Origin: Mycobacterium sp. DL99
GTDB taxonomy: Bacteria; Actinomycetota; Actinomycetes; Mycobacteriales; Mycobacteriaceae
Reading direction: 5' to 3'
NCBI RefSeq assembly: GCF_004762045.1
Contig: NZ_SJOM01000007.1
Coordinates: 487,818-551,817 of the forward strand
Length of the DNA stretch: 64,000 bases
Part shown: positions 16,097 through 24,748 of the stretch, piece by piece
Position numbering within the stretch: position 1 is the stretch's first letter
How the letters are laid out: each line of letters opens with the position of its first letter
The notes under the pieces: model-generated
Database searches by the model: none
The model's input: the letters and a program-made list of their open reading frames with translations, nothing else
What the model was told of the DNA's origin: nothing
Made by a program: the position numbers and the translations under genes

Positions 16097-16927
16097 TCAG
16101 TTCGTGGCGCCGCTGAATCCTCCGTCGAGCGGAAGCACGGCTGCGGTGACGAACGCGCCTGCTGTTGAGGAGAGGAATCTGACTGCGCCGACGATGTCGT
16201 CGGCTTGGCCGTAGCGTCCCAGGGGAACCGTGTTGAGCAGTTCGTCTTCCTGTGCGGGGTCGGCGGCAACATGGCTGAGCATGTCGGTGAGGAACGGCCC
16301 GGGGGCGATTGCGTTGACTGTGATGCTGTCGGGTGCCAGGCGGCCGGCGAGATGGCGGGTGAGCATGTGCAGGCCCGCTTTGCTGGCGCTGTAGGAATAG
16401 TTCTCCCAACGTGGTGCGACCAGCCCGTCGACGCTGCCGATGTTGATGATTCGGGCGGGATGGTGTGGGCTGGCGCCAGTGCGAAGCAGCGGGAGTAGTC
16501 CGACGATGATGCCGAATGGGGCGATAAGGTTGGTGTTGAGGACCTTGCTCCAACCGGCGATTGGGTAGTCCTCTAGGGGTGCCCCCCACGTGGTGCCGGC
16601 ATTGTTGACCAGGATGTCGATGTGCTCGTGGCGATCGTTGACTGAGTTGACGAGATGTTCGACGCCGGTCGGCGTTGATAGATCGGCACTGATGTAGCTG
16701 CAGCGACCTGAGCTACCGAGAGTCTCTGCCTCGCTGTTGATCTGGTTGGCTGTGGTGCGGCATTGTTCGACTTTTCGGCTGGTGATGATCACATCTGCGC
16801 CGGCGGTGACCAGCCCGCGGGCGATCATGGCGCCGATTCCTCGGGATCCTCCGGTCACTACGGCTATGCGGCCGCTGACTGAGAACAGGGTGTCGTTATC
16901 GGCGAGCCGGTGGGTGCCAAGTTCCAT
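16097..16927 (-). CDS. Short-chain dehydrogenase/reductase
   Basis: 276-residue classical SDR, close in layout to FabG and RhlG reductases. The cofactor loop is TGGSRGIG, followed by TSRK, which points to NADP(H). NNAG, the active serine in NIGSVDG and the YSASK tyrosine-lysine pair are in place, followed by APGPFLTDM and PLDGGFSG. It precedes the thiolase gene in one operon, so a 3-hydroxyacyl- or 3-oxoacyl-CoA substrate is plausible. The promoter region (16928-17023) is short and carries a candidate regulator site. Confidence 0.93.
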   Translation of the reverse strand: MELGTHRLADNDTLFSVSGRIAVVTGGSRGIGAMIARGLVTAGADVIITSRKVEQCRTTANQINSEAETLGSSGRCSYISADLSTPTGVEHLVNSVNDRHEHIDILVNNAGTTWGAPLEDYPIAGWSKVLNTNLIAPFGIIVGLLPLLRTGASPHHPARIINIGSVDGLVAPRWENYSYSASKAGLHMLTRHLAGRLAPDSITVNAIAPGPFLTDMLSHVAADPAQEDELLNTVPLGRYGQADDIVGAVRFLSSTAGAFVTAAVLPLDGGFSGATN

Positions 16928-16960
16928 GCTTCGACGCTAAGAGACGGTCAGGCGTACAAG

Positions 16961-16976
16961 CTTGGAGCCTGACGCA
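16961..16976. promoter_or_regulatory. Candidate AraC-regulator site C (CTTGG-N7-CGCA)
   Basis: CTTGG at 16961-16965 and CGCA at 16973-16976 are seven bases apart, exactly as at 18074-18089 and 22398-22413. It lies upstream of the SDR-thiolase operon. A second GCGCA follows about 15 bp later, again as in the other two sites. The AraC gene next door is the likely regulator. Confidence 0.55.
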
Positions 16977-17023
16977 CGTATGTTGTTGTGCGCGCAGCAG
17001 TTAACGGGTGCTGGCAGTGGATG

Positions 17024-17965
17024 TCAGTGGGATGTGCGGGTGTCTGATGGTCGTTCGCCGAAGCTGCGGTGGTAGGCGTTGCTGAAGGTGCTCAGGTCGC
17101 CGAATCCTGAGGAGAAGGCGATCTGGGTGATGCTCTGTGCCCGCCAACCGGGATCTTGGAGACGCAGTCGCGCCAGCGCGAGCCGTTCCTCGCGGATCAG
17201 ATCCGAAGGTGTCGTGCCCACGCGTTGCAGCTGGTTCTGAATGTGGCGCAATGACCAACCCAGGCCCGCGGCGATGCCTGCGCCGGTCAGCGCCGGATCG
17301 TGAGCGTTGCTGCGCACATAGCGGCGGATTGAATCCACTAGTGCGTCGCTGGGGACACTGTCCAGCGACGCACTGAGGTCGTTGTAGGCGATGGCGATGA
17401 GGTCGACGATTCGGTCCATGACGGCGTCGAACTGGAAACCGTTCAGCTGGTCGCGCTCGCCACGGACCGTACGTAGTTGATCGACGACGATACGGCCGAG
17501 CCCACGCCTCGCATCAAGAGAGACGGGGCGATCGTTGGTCGGGCGGGCCAACCGAGAGTCGAGGTGATCCCGTGGAATGACAAGGGCCACCGCCGAAACG
17601 TTGTCGCCATGTCGCATATCCATGGCAGCATCCAGCGAGGTCATGGTCATCGTGTGTGGAACGGCGACGATGTCGCTGTCGCCTTGTGCAAGCTGCAGGT
17701 GGCCATGGACTGGGATGAGCAACTCGTAAGATTCATGCGGGGATCGCCGTATCTGGGTGGAATCTCGGGAGAGTGCTTCGGCGTCACCCCACCAGCGGAC
17801 CAGTCGATAGCGACCTGACTGCTGATATTCGATCCGCCCGCAGTAGTCATCGGCCAGCGCGAACGACATCGGACAATGAATCTCTGACACCCGGTCTCGC
17901 CACCAGTCGCTGCGTTCCTTCACGCCTAGATCCTGGGTGCTGAGAGTGTGGACGATGTAGCTCAT
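17024..17965 (-). CDS. AraC-family regulator (AraC-binding-like N-terminal domain)
   Basis: 313-residue regulator. The N-terminal half is of the AraC_binding_2/ChbR-like type (DWWRDRVSEIHCP, then a hydrophobic beta-rich segment with HESYELLIPVHGHLQL), and the C-terminal ~100 residues carry two HTHs, with ITQIAFSSGFGDLSTFSNAYHRSFGERPSD as the second, the family signature. Start ATG 17965 (MSYIVHTLST) has GAGGAAG upstream; the open frame extends to 18043. The gene sits inside the lipid/CoA cluster and between two of the three shared CTTGG-N7-CGCA sites, so it is the probable activator of the thiolase-SDR, ligase-deacetylase and MDR units. Confidence 0.92.
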   Translation of the reverse strand: MSYIVHTLSTQDLGVKERSDWWRDRVSEIHCPMSFALADDYCGRIEYQQSGRYRLVRWWGDAEALSRDSTQIRRSPHESYELLIPVHGHLQLAQGDSDIVAVPHTMTMTSLDAAMDMRHGDNVSAVALVIPRDHLDSRLARPTNDRPVSLDARRGLGRIVVDQLRTVRGERDQLNGFQFDAVMDRIVDLIAIAYNDLSASLDSVPSDALVDSIRRYVRSNAHDPALTGAGIAAGLGWSLRHIQNQLQRVGTTPSDLIREERLALARLRLQDPGWRAQSITQIAFSSGFGDLSTFSNAYHRSFGERPSDTRTSH

Positions 17966-18067
17966 GTCGAACGTCGCTTCCTCGTTGTGGGGCCATTGCT
18001 TGTGATCAAGCGGGCTGCGCTGGGCAGGTTGACGGCACCACACTCAACTGTAGAAATGTGACCTAGA

Positions 18068-18113
18068 GCACGTCTTGGCTATGTGCGCAGCGTACCTTTC
18101 ACCGTGCGCATGG
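18068..18113. promoter_or_regulatory. Candidate AraC-regulator site A upstream of the AraC gene
   Basis: A 46-bp segment that aligns gap-free with 22392-22437; 32 of 46 bases match by hand count. Identical blocks are GCACGTCTTGGC, CGCA, CTTTCACC and GCGCA. It begins about 100 bp before the AraC start. The two half-sites spaced this way suit an AraC dimer. It may also act on the convergent side of the lipase-like gene. Confidence 0.65.
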
Positions 18114-18203
18114 CCAACGCCGCAGCGAACTGTATTCGCGCGGTTGCAGTGCGGCTATCTGACGCGCTCAGGCCAGTCCAGGATGGCGGCAAACGTCAAC
18201 ACG

Positions 18204-19607
18204 TCAGGCTGGAGCCGGGCTCTGCCCACAGTTGGGCGAGCTGGGCACCCCATTGAACCGGTCGGCGATCCAGCTCATGCTTCGCTCACCGTCGACAAAG
18301 ACGGGCAGCATGGAATTGATGTCCAGTTTGTTGAACAGCGGTGGCTGTTCATTGGTCCACAGCGTCACATCGGCGCCCATCGCGCACCAGTCGGCCGCGG
18401 TTTGTTCCACGGCGGAGTACGGATCAAAGGGATCCCACCGGTTGTGCGTCAGATAGACAGGGCCGGTGGGTTTGACGTTGCCGATCCGCTGAGCCCACAG
18501 CAGGGATTTGAAGGGTTCTGCGGCAGCGGTGGCGAAGATGTCTTGTTTGAACCAAAACTGAATGTGGCGAAACATGTAGTCGACACCAGTCTGCAGGAGG
18601 CATTGACGCCCGGTGTTGGTCAGCATTTCCACTCCGCGCGGGGTGAGCGCATCCCAGATGGGCTGCTCGGTCGCAGGGTAGGACGCCATGATCCCTCGCA
18701 GGACATAGCCGAGAACGCCGGCCAGGAAGTTGCCATCCATGGCGGGCAGGACTGCCGCGATATCCGTTGGTGCCGCGGCAGCGTAGGTGCCGACGACGTG
18801 CAACTCCGGACCGTAGCTTGCGGCCAATTCCGCCGCTGACAGCGCCGCGTGTGCACCTGCGAGCCACCCCCAAAAGGCGACCGGTCCGTGCGGGTCCAGG
18901 GACGTGCCGGGCAACTTCATGGCAGCGCGTGCGGCGTCGATGAGTGCAGCTCCGCCGGCGTTGCGGTTGAGGAACTGCGGAGATCTGGAGTCATGGATAC
19001 CCATCCCCACACCGTCAGTGATGACGATGGCGAAGCCACGCGCCAGCAGGGTCGCGACCCATCCTTCCTCCAAGTTGAACATGACATCGAAACCCGTCTG
19101 CAAAGAGGCGTGGATGCCCTGATTGAACATGCGCGACGGTGCACACTGCTCACCCATGCCAAAGCCCATAACCGCATACGCGAGAAGCGGTCGAGGGCCG
19201 CTGCCCGGCCAGGGGACGTCGGGTTCGATATAGGTGCCAGTCACCGCGACGGCCTGCCCTTGGGCGTCGGTGCTGCGGTACATGATCCGGGTTCCGGTGC
19301 CGACAAACGCTCCCAGTTGCCCGGACGGTTCGAGCACCAGCCGTGACGGCTCGGTGCGGATGAGGTCGCCCGGCTGGCCGGGGGGAAGCGGACTAGGTGG
19401 GGTGTAGAACGGCAGATAACCAGTTTCGTCGGCGCGCACGAGCGGCGGCATTGCCGATCCGCCGACGGCGAGCACGATGACCGTGACGGCCAACCCGAGC
19501 ATGCTTGCAAGATAACGCTTCACGCCAGTGTGCTCGGAATCTGACACCACGTAGGGCTGGGATCTGGAAAGCCGTGCGGCCTTGCGTTCAGGCGTAAGAC
19601 GAGTCAT
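18204..19607 (-). CDS. Secretory-lipase-family protein lacking the catalytic serine
   Basis: 467-residue protein of the LIP/secretory lipase family (PF03583 type). It has a membrane signal around residues 32-58, the mature-start pattern FYTPPSPLPPGQPGDLIR, ITDGVGMG, and the C-terminal WIADRFNGVPSSPNC that marks the family. The nucleophile elbow, expected as GYSQGG, reads GWLAGA at residues 247-252, so the serine is missing. The DNA GGGTGGCTCGCAGGTGCACAC differs from a sequence coding GWSQGAH by one inserted C and one lost G a few bases later. No catalytic histidine is evident before ADRF either. It is either an inactive relative or a gene spoiled by compensated indels. ATG 19607 follows GGAGC. 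It lies in the lipid cluster behind the acyl-CoA ligase gene. Confidence 0.85.
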   Translation of the reverse strand: MTRLTPERKAARLSRSQPYVVSDSEHTGVKRYLASMLGLAVTVIVLAVGGSAMPPLVRADETGYLPFYTPPSPLPPGQPGDLIRTEPSRLVLEPSGQLGAFVGTGTRIMYRSTDAQGQAVAVTGTYIEPDVPWPGSGPRPLLAYAVMGFGMGEQCAPSRMFNQGIHASLQTGFDVMFNLEEGWVATLLARGFAIVITDGVGMGIHDSRSPQFLNRNAGGAALIDAARAAMKLPGTSLDPHGPVAFWGWLAGAHAALSAAELAASYGPELHVVGTYAAAAPTDIAAVLPAMDGNFLAGVLGYVLRGIMASYPATEQPIWDALTPRGVEMLTNTGRQCLLQTGVDYMFRHIQFWFKQDIFATAAAEPFKSLLWAQRIGNVKPTGPVYLTHNRWDPFDPYSAVEQTAADWCAMGADVTLWTNEQPPLFNKLDINSMLPVFVDGERSMSWIADRFNGVPSSPNCGQSPAPA

Positions 19608-19779
19608 GTTGGCTGCTCCGACGATTGAGATCTGGGTCACGAAATTCGAGAAGAAGAAACAGCCTGCAGTCGCATCGCTCGACCTGGGGCCAGAGCGTCT
19701 GCTGCGATGGCAGGCATGATCGAGTAATGCGGCGCTTGGCAAAAACGCTGTAGTGCAGGGCTGTTGAACCGATGCCCGA

Positions 19780-21294
19780 CTAGGCGATGGCGGCGCTGCT
19801 CGCGTCTTTGAGCTGTTGCTTGAGGACCTTCCCCGTGGCGTTGAGTGGAAGCTCGCGGCAAAACTGAACTACGCGTGGGCATTTGTATACGGCCAAGCGA
19901 TCACGGCACCATGCGAGAACCTCCGATTCGGTCAGCATCGTGCCTGGTCGCGTGATAACGAACGCTTTGATCTCTTCACCGACGCGCTCGTCCGGAATCC
20001 CCACCACCGCAGCAAGACTGATATCGGAATGAGTCATCAGGGTCTCCTCGACCTCGCGGGGGTAGACGTTGAACCCACCGCGCACGATGAGATCTTTCGC
20101 GCGATCGACGATGTAGAAGAAGTTGTCCTCGTCACGAGTGGCGATATCACCGGTGTGGAACCAGCCGGCGGAATCGATGGCTTCACCGGTCGCGTCAGGG
20201 CGGCCGATGTATCCCTTCATGACGTTGTGCCCGCGGACGATGAGTTCACCGCGTTCGCCAGGACCACAGTGCTGGCCGTCGGCGCCGAGCAGCGCGAGTT
20301 CAACTCCCCAGACCGGCATTCCAATGGAGCCGGGGCGGCTCGGCCGGTCGAGTCGATTGAAGGCCACCACCGGGCTCGTCTCGGACAAGCCGTATCCCTC
20401 GCGGATCCCTACACCGAATATCGCCTCGAATCGTTTGAGAAGCTCTACCGGTAGCGCGGCGCCGCCGGACATGGCCACCTTGAGCTGCCTGCCGAGTTCG
20501 GTGATGTCATCGCGGTTGGCGGCTGCGCCCAGAAGCGCCCAATACATGGTGGGTACGCCGGCGAACACCGTGACCTGATGATCACGGATCAGGTCCAATG
20601 CGGTGCCGGGATCGAATCGGGGCAACAACACCAGCGTTCCACCTTGACTGAAACCGGCGTTCAGCTGGACGGTTTGGGCGAACGAGTGAAATAGCGGCAG
20701 TGTCACCAACTGCGACTCGTCGAGTATGTCGAAAAGGCGGTGGCACGTCAGCGCATTCATGACGAGGTTGGCGTGTGTGAGCTCGGCACCTTTGGGCTTA
20801 CCTGTGGTGCCGCTGGTGTACAGGATGACCGCAGTATCGGTCGCTTCGGTCGGGACCATCACATCCTCGCGAGAGCGCTCGCCGAAGAGTTCTGCCAGGT
20901 CACTGATGTCGATGGAAAACTCGCACGTGGCCACGTCGTCGAAGCCGCGCCAGGCGTCCTCAGGCAGGTAGTCACCGGCAAAGAAGTAGGCGCGCGCACC
21001 CGAATCGCGAAGGTGGTAAGCGACTTCGGCGCGTTTCAGCATGGTGTTCATCGGAACGACCACTGCACCCGCCTTCAGGATCCCGTAATAGATGATGGGG
21101 AATTCGAGAACATTCGGGACACTCATGGCGACTCGATCACCAGCGTTCACGCCGCGGCGGATCAACAACGTTGCGATCTGGTTGGCCGCGGTGTTGACCT
21201 CACGGTAAGTCATCCGGCGGGCACCTTCGAGCACCGCTGTCGTCGAGGGTTGCTCCCGGGCGGTGTCGGTGAGCATGACAGAGAGGTTGAGCAC
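19780..21294 (-). CDS. Long-chain fatty-acid-CoA ligase (FadD-type)
   Basis: 504-residue ANL-superfamily enzyme that activates a carboxylic acid to acyl-CoA through an acyl-AMP. The P-loop is YTSGTTGKPKGAELTH, the adenine motif YGLSETSP, the hinge GWFHTGDIATRDEDN then DRAKDLIVRGGFNVYP, and the catalytic lysine is in PLNATGKVLK. The length is normal for a FadD without an N-terminal extension. GTG 21294 (LNLSVMLTDTAREQ) is preferred to the longer open frame from 21360 because an AAGAGAAAG stands before it. The deacetylase-like gene ends 50 bp upstream on the same strand, so the two probably share the promoter that carries site B. Confidence 0.92.
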   Translation of the reverse strand: MLNLSVMLTDTAREQPSTTAVLEGARRMTYREVNTAANQIATLLIRRGVNAGDRVAMSVPNVLEFPIIYYGILKAGAVVVPMNTMLKRAEVAYHLRDSGARAYFFAGDYLPEDAWRGFDDVATCEFSIDISDLAELFGERSREDVMVPTEATDTAVILYTSGTTGKPKGAELTHANLVMNALTCHRLFDILDESQLVTLPLFHSFAQTVQLNAGFSQGGTLVLLPRFDPGTALDLIRDHQVTVFAGVPTMYWALLGAAANRDDITELGRQLKVAMSGGAALPVELLKRFEAIFGVGIREGYGLSETSPVVAFNRLDRPSRPGSIGMPVWGVELALLGADGQHCGPGERGELIVRGHNVMKGYIGRPDATGEAIDSAGWFHTGDIATRDEDNFFYIVDRAKDLIVRGGFNVYPREVEETLMTHSDISLAAVVGIPDERVGEEIKAFVITRPGTMLTESEVLAWCRDRLAVYKCPRVVQFCRELPLNATGKVLKQQLKDASSAAIA

Positions 21295-21344
21295 GAGTTG
21301 CTTTCTCTTTCTTATGTTCTGATGGCCTCGATGCAGCTTCGGCG

Positions 21345-22313
21345 CTACGACCAGTCCCATAGATAAGCCGATCCCACTCGCTCAGCGATTGGCTTGAGGA
21401 CTTTCTCGTCGTAGTACTGAAGGGTGTCCATCCCGTTGACCGGGCACTTGAACAGGATCTCGCCGAAAAGCTCTTCAGAGAGGTCTGGTTTCGCGATACC
21501 CGCAGCCATCGCATAGCGCTGAAGATGATTGCTGAATGTGTCCTGCACTGGCGGCATGCTGAAGTTCACCGGATGCTGCATAGCCTTCTCGAGACTGACG
21601 AATTGCACACCTCGCTGCTCATACGCCTCGACGATGCGCCCGATGGTGCGTGCGGCCAGGGGTGTGCCGTGCACCATCCAGATGTGTGGAACGTTGGTGC
21701 CGAACATGGTGCGGGCCGATGCGGCATGCTTCTCCAGGCCTTCGATAGCGCCCTGGACGTGGAGGTCTTCCAGCCTGGCTTGTGCCTCGACGTCGCCGGT
21801 AATGAGGGACCGCTGATAAGGCACGATGTAGACGAAGTCGCCGAACCAGCAGGTGATGGGCGCGTTTCGATATCCGTTGTCGCGCAGAAAGTCCTCGACT
21901 CGTCCGCGTTTGCTCTCCGATCCTGAGGACATGTCCATCGGGTAGCGGAAATAGCGTTCTGGGGCAAGGTCGACAAGCCGTCCGATGAGCTTCTCGGCTT
22001 GGTCAACATCACGGCAGAAGTCATCAGCGCTCATCCAGCGCAGTGGAGCGTGTTGATGAGTGTGGTTGCCCAGGTGATGGCCGGCCTCCAGCCACGCATC
22101 CCAGCAGGCCAAGCTGGCCGGGTTCGTAGCGATGCTATAGGTGTGTGCGAACCCGTAGATGCCGTTCTGGCCCGCACCGGTAAGCGCCTCCGCGAGGGCG
22201 CGGGTCACGTCGAGTGAGCTATGTCCCGATGGAAGCGGCGTACCGTCCCACAACACGAAATCATCGACAGTGATGGCCACTTGGACGTTACTGAGCGAAG
22301 ACTGGCCAGCCAT
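21345..22313 (-). CDS. Polysaccharide-deacetylase-family (NodB) protein
   Basis: 322-residue NodB-homology hydrolase. The first metal motif is ITVDDF, the second GNHTHQH, and RYPMDMSSG and VPHIWMVHGTP follow, which is the order of the carbohydrate esterase 4 fold. No signal peptide is visible, so it is probably cytosolic, like the PuuE/cyclic-imide-hydrolase side of the family that opens cyclic amides rather than trimming peptidoglycan. Start ATG 22313 (MAGQSSLSN) has GAAGAGGGA upstream; the frame is open to 22361. It is the first gene of an operon with the acyl-CoA ligase and is divergent from the MDR reductase gene, with site B between them. Confidence 0.88.
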   Translation of the reverse strand: MAGQSSLSNVQVAITVDDFVLWDGTPLPSGHSSLDVTRALAEALTGAGQNGIYGFAHTYSIATNPASLACWDAWLEAGHHLGNHTHQHAPLRWMSADDFCRDVDQAEKLIGRLVDLAPERYFRYPMDMSSGSESKRGRVEDFLRDNGYRNAPITCWFGDFVYIVPYQRSLITGDVEAQARLEDLHVQGAIEGLEKHAASARTMFGTNVPHIWMVHGTPLAARTIGRIVEAYEQRGVQFVSLEKAMQHPVNFSMPPVQDTFSNHLQRYAMAAGIAKPDLSEELFGEILFKCPVNGMDTLQYYDEKVLKPIAERVGSAYLWDWS

Positions 22314-22391
22314 GGCAAAAGTTCCCTCTTCTGAACATGTGGCGTTCCGACTGAACGCCACGCGACATTGAAACTACGAATGTGATGGGGA

Positions 22392-22437
22392 GCACGTCTT
22401 GGCCTCAGGCGCACACCCACTTTCACCCCGCGCAAGG
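22392..22437. promoter_or_regulatory. Candidate AraC-regulator site B in the divergent deacetylase/MDR promoter
   Basis: Aligns gap-free with site A (18068-18113), sharing GCACGTCTTGGC, CGCA, CTTTCACC and GCGCA. It lies 79 bp before the deacetylase-like start and 143 bp before the reductase start. Confidence 0.65.
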
Positions 22438-22579
22438 TGAATGGGATGTCATCCGCGGCGATGTTTGATGCAGCGCTGAGATCGAACTCGGTGCGCATCT
22501 AGCCAAGCCGCGCCGGTTCGCCGGGTTCTAACGTGCCTCAGACGGTCGTGACAAGCCCGCCATTGAAAGGAAGATCCTC

Positions 22580-23596
22580 ATGACGAAGACCCTGCAATAT
22601 GTGCTGGCCCGCCGCCCGAAAGGGCCGGTCACCGAGGGTGACTTTCGCCTCGTGGAGACCGTGCTTCCGGTTCTCGAAGAAGGCGGCGTAGAGTTCGAAA
22701 CCCTTTTTGTTTCAATAGATCCAGCGATTCGTGGCTGGCTCGATGACCGCCCGAGTTACCTGCCACCTGTGCAGATCGGCGCTCCGGTGCGAGCACTGGG
22801 CATCGCCCGTGTGGTCTCTACGCGCCACAGCGGATTCTTACCAGGAGATCTGGTGCGCGGGTTCGTCGGATGGCAAGAACGATTCGTGGTTACCGCTCCA
22901 GGATCTGATTGGGAACGCATCCCTGAGAATTCGGATGTGCCGCTGCAGCGTTGGCTTGGAATCCTTGGAATGACAGGCCTCACTGCATGGGCCGGTATGC
23001 GCGACATACTCAAGCCGCAAGCGGGGCAGACAGTCCTGGTCTCAGGCGCCTCAGGTGCTGTCGGCAGCGTCGCAGTGCAGCTCGCCAAGCATGCAGGCGC
23101 CCGCGTTGTCGGCATCGCCGGCGGCCCGGAAAAGTGTCGCATGCTCGTCGAAGATCTCGGCGCGGATGACGTCGTCGACCGTAAGGCGAAGAACTGGGCA
23201 GAACAACTAGTTGAGGCCACACCGCAGGGGATCGACCAAGTCTTTGAGAACTCCGGCGGCCCAATGTTCGAAGCGACTATCGATCGACTCAACAACTACG
23301 CCCGCATCGCCTTGTGCGGCCTGATCGATGGATACAACTTGGATCAAAGGCCCGCGGGGCCCCGAAACTTCGGACTGCTGCTTAGTAAGCGCACCCTTGT
23401 ACAGGGATTCATCGTCCTTGACTACTTCGACCGCGCGGCGGAGGCTCAGCGGGAACTCTCAGGGTTACTGCGAGAGGGGACTCTCAAGGAGATCGACACC
23501 GTGGTCCGCGGTTTCCATGAGCTACCGCATGCTTTCATCCGATCGTTCGATTCGGGAGCACCAGGCAAGTTGGTCGTCGAGACTGTGCCCGTATAG
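22580..23596 (+). CDS. NADP-dependent alkenal/one oxidoreductase, MDR superfamily (CurA/PTGR-like)
   Basis: 338-residue zinc-independent medium-chain reductase that reduces C=C bonds conjugated to a carbonyl. It opens with VLARRPKGPVTEGDF, the substrate-domain segment SIDPAIRGW is characteristic of the leukotriene B4 dehydrogenase/CurA group, and the cofactor loop is VSGASGAVGSVAVQLAK, followed by ENSGGPMFEATID and ALCGLIDGYN. There are no zinc cysteines. AAAGGAAG precedes ATG 22580. It is divergent from the deacetylase-ligase operon and shares its control region, so it probably serves the same pathway. Confidence 0.93.
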   Translation: MTKTLQYVLARRPKGPVTEGDFRLVETVLPVLEEGGVEFETLFVSIDPAIRGWLDDRPSYLPPVQIGAPVRALGIARVVSTRHSGFLPGDLVRGFVGWQERFVVTAPGSDWERIPENSDVPLQRWLGILGMTGLTAWAGMRDILKPQAGQTVLVSGASGAVGSVAVQLAKHAGARVVGIAGGPEKCRMLVEDLGADDVVDRKAKNWAEQLVEATPQGIDQVFENSGGPMFEATIDRLNNYARIALCGLIDGYNLDQRPAGPRNFGLLLSKRTLVQGFIVLDYFDRAAEAQRELSGLLREGTLKEIDTVVRGFHELPHAFIRSFDSGAPGKLVVETVPV

Positions 23597-23639
23597 GTAC
23601 CGCGGCGCACGACAGATTTTCGAATAAGTGGTTTGTGTT

Positions 23640-23815
23640 GCGATTACACGGTAGCCACGTGCTCCCAGCTCCGCGAGTTGGTGTCGCCAAGCCCATGACG
23701 TCTGCGGCCAACCATGTACCAACATCACAGGTTGTCTATGCAAAGGCCCGGATTCGCGATACGCGATTACCTGCGTGCCCACCTGAATCTGTTGCAGCGG
23801 CAAGTCTTCACTCAT
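23640..23815 (-). pseudogene. Alpha/beta-hydrolase (epoxide-hydrolase-like) 5' fragment
   Basis: ATG 23815 begins SEDLPLQQIQV, followed by VIAYRESGP, VMLVHGWPQTSWAWRHQL and ELGARGYRVIA, the first ~58 residues of an epoxide-hydrolase-type alpha/beta hydrolase with the oxyanion HGWP motif. The nucleophile half is absent: after VIATQTTYSK the sequence merges with the border of the convergent MDR gene. It starts 38 bp behind the stop of the Rid gene 23853-24284 and was probably its operon partner before the deletion. Confidence 0.8.
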
Positions 23816-23852
23816 TCGCCTTTGCTTCCAGTCGTCGGGTTCAGTAGTGGGC

Positions 23853-24284
23853 TTACCCGTCACTGGGTTGCGACTTGCGATACGCGATCGCGGGTATCTC
23901 GAGGACTTGACCCGGCAGCAAGAAGCCCGGGACTTTGACAATGGACATGTTGGGAGCGTGGTCGCCGACCCACGGAACGTAAACCTGGGGGATGGCCTCC
24001 ACCAGTGCGGGCAGGTCCGAGGCGTAGATTGTCAGCGACACAAGATTCGTGCGGTCCAGACCTTCAGTTTTCAGGAGGTCTTCGATCACCCGAAGGATGA
24101 ATTCCAGCTGCTTAGCCGTGTCATCTGGATGAACGATCTGTAGATCGTCCAGACCGCCGACATTCGCGACAACGCCAGCAAGGTGGACGGTGTCCCCGGC
24201 GCTCACGATCTGATTGAACCCGAAGCCCTTGAAAACCTCGGGGGTGATGAAGTTATTCACCTGCGGGGAGGTCCTGCGAATCAT
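23853..24284 (-). CDS. Rid-family protein
   Basis: 143-residue Rid (YjgF) protein. Family strands are seen in VHLAGVVANVGG, a middle helix with LEFILRVIEDLLKTEGLDRTNLVSLTIYASD, and the end PGQVLEIPAIAYRK. The arginine used by RidA for imine deamination is not present before the last strand (VPGFLLPGQ), so the RidA reaction is unlikely. AAAGGAC lies just before ATG 24284. It precedes the truncated alpha/beta hydrolase and follows another Rid gene on the same strand. Confidence 0.88.
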   Translation of the reverse strand: MIRRTSPQVNNFITPEVFKGFGFNQIVSAGDTVHLAGVVANVGGLDDLQIVHPDDTAKQLEFILRVIEDLLKTEGLDRTNLVSLTIYASDLPALVEAIPQVYVPWVGDHAPNMSIVKVPGFLLPGQVLEIPAIAYRKSQPSDG

Positions 24285-24371
24285 GATGTCCTTTCAATAA
24301 GCGTGTCGCGATCCGGCTGCAGGGGTGCCTGCTGGGGGCGACCGGATCTGTTGCAGTGCATTGCATCCGCG

Positions 24372-24587
24372 CTAGGGCGCGGATGTCATTTGCTTGAGCC
24401 TCTCGGCACGTGAGGTTCTGCCGACGTAACAAAGTTCGGCGCGTAGCGGTGCTGCTCCCAGGTCGCGGGCTTTATCGGCTGATGTGGCCGACCGAGCGAG
24501 AGCGAGCACGGCGTGCCCGTCACCAGCCAACCGCCTAACAAGGTGTTCGCCGACGAATCCGGAGCCTCCCGTGACGAGAATCTTCAT
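24372..24587 (-). pseudogene. NAD-dependent epimerase/dehydratase 5' fragment
   Basis: ATG 24587 opens with [20 protein letters not shown], then [22 protein letters not shown], a complete first beta-alpha-beta of an extended SDR with the GGxGFxG loop. After ~45 residues the expected next strand is replaced by unrelated sequence ([14 protein letters not shown]) and the frame stops at 71 codons. The remaining ~250 residues are missing. A 3' deletion relic between two Rid genes. Confidence 0.8.
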
Positions 24588-24748
24588 GCGCGCCTTTCTC
24601 TTTCGTTTGGTACACGCAGACGAATTGTTCGAAGATGCCATCGGTCGACGAAGTGGAATGCGGAGCGTCGCGGGATATGTGCCGTGGAGATTGCGCCAAG
24701 GCAGTCCCGACGCCGCCTCGCGTCGAGACGGCCTTGGCGTAGCGCGAG

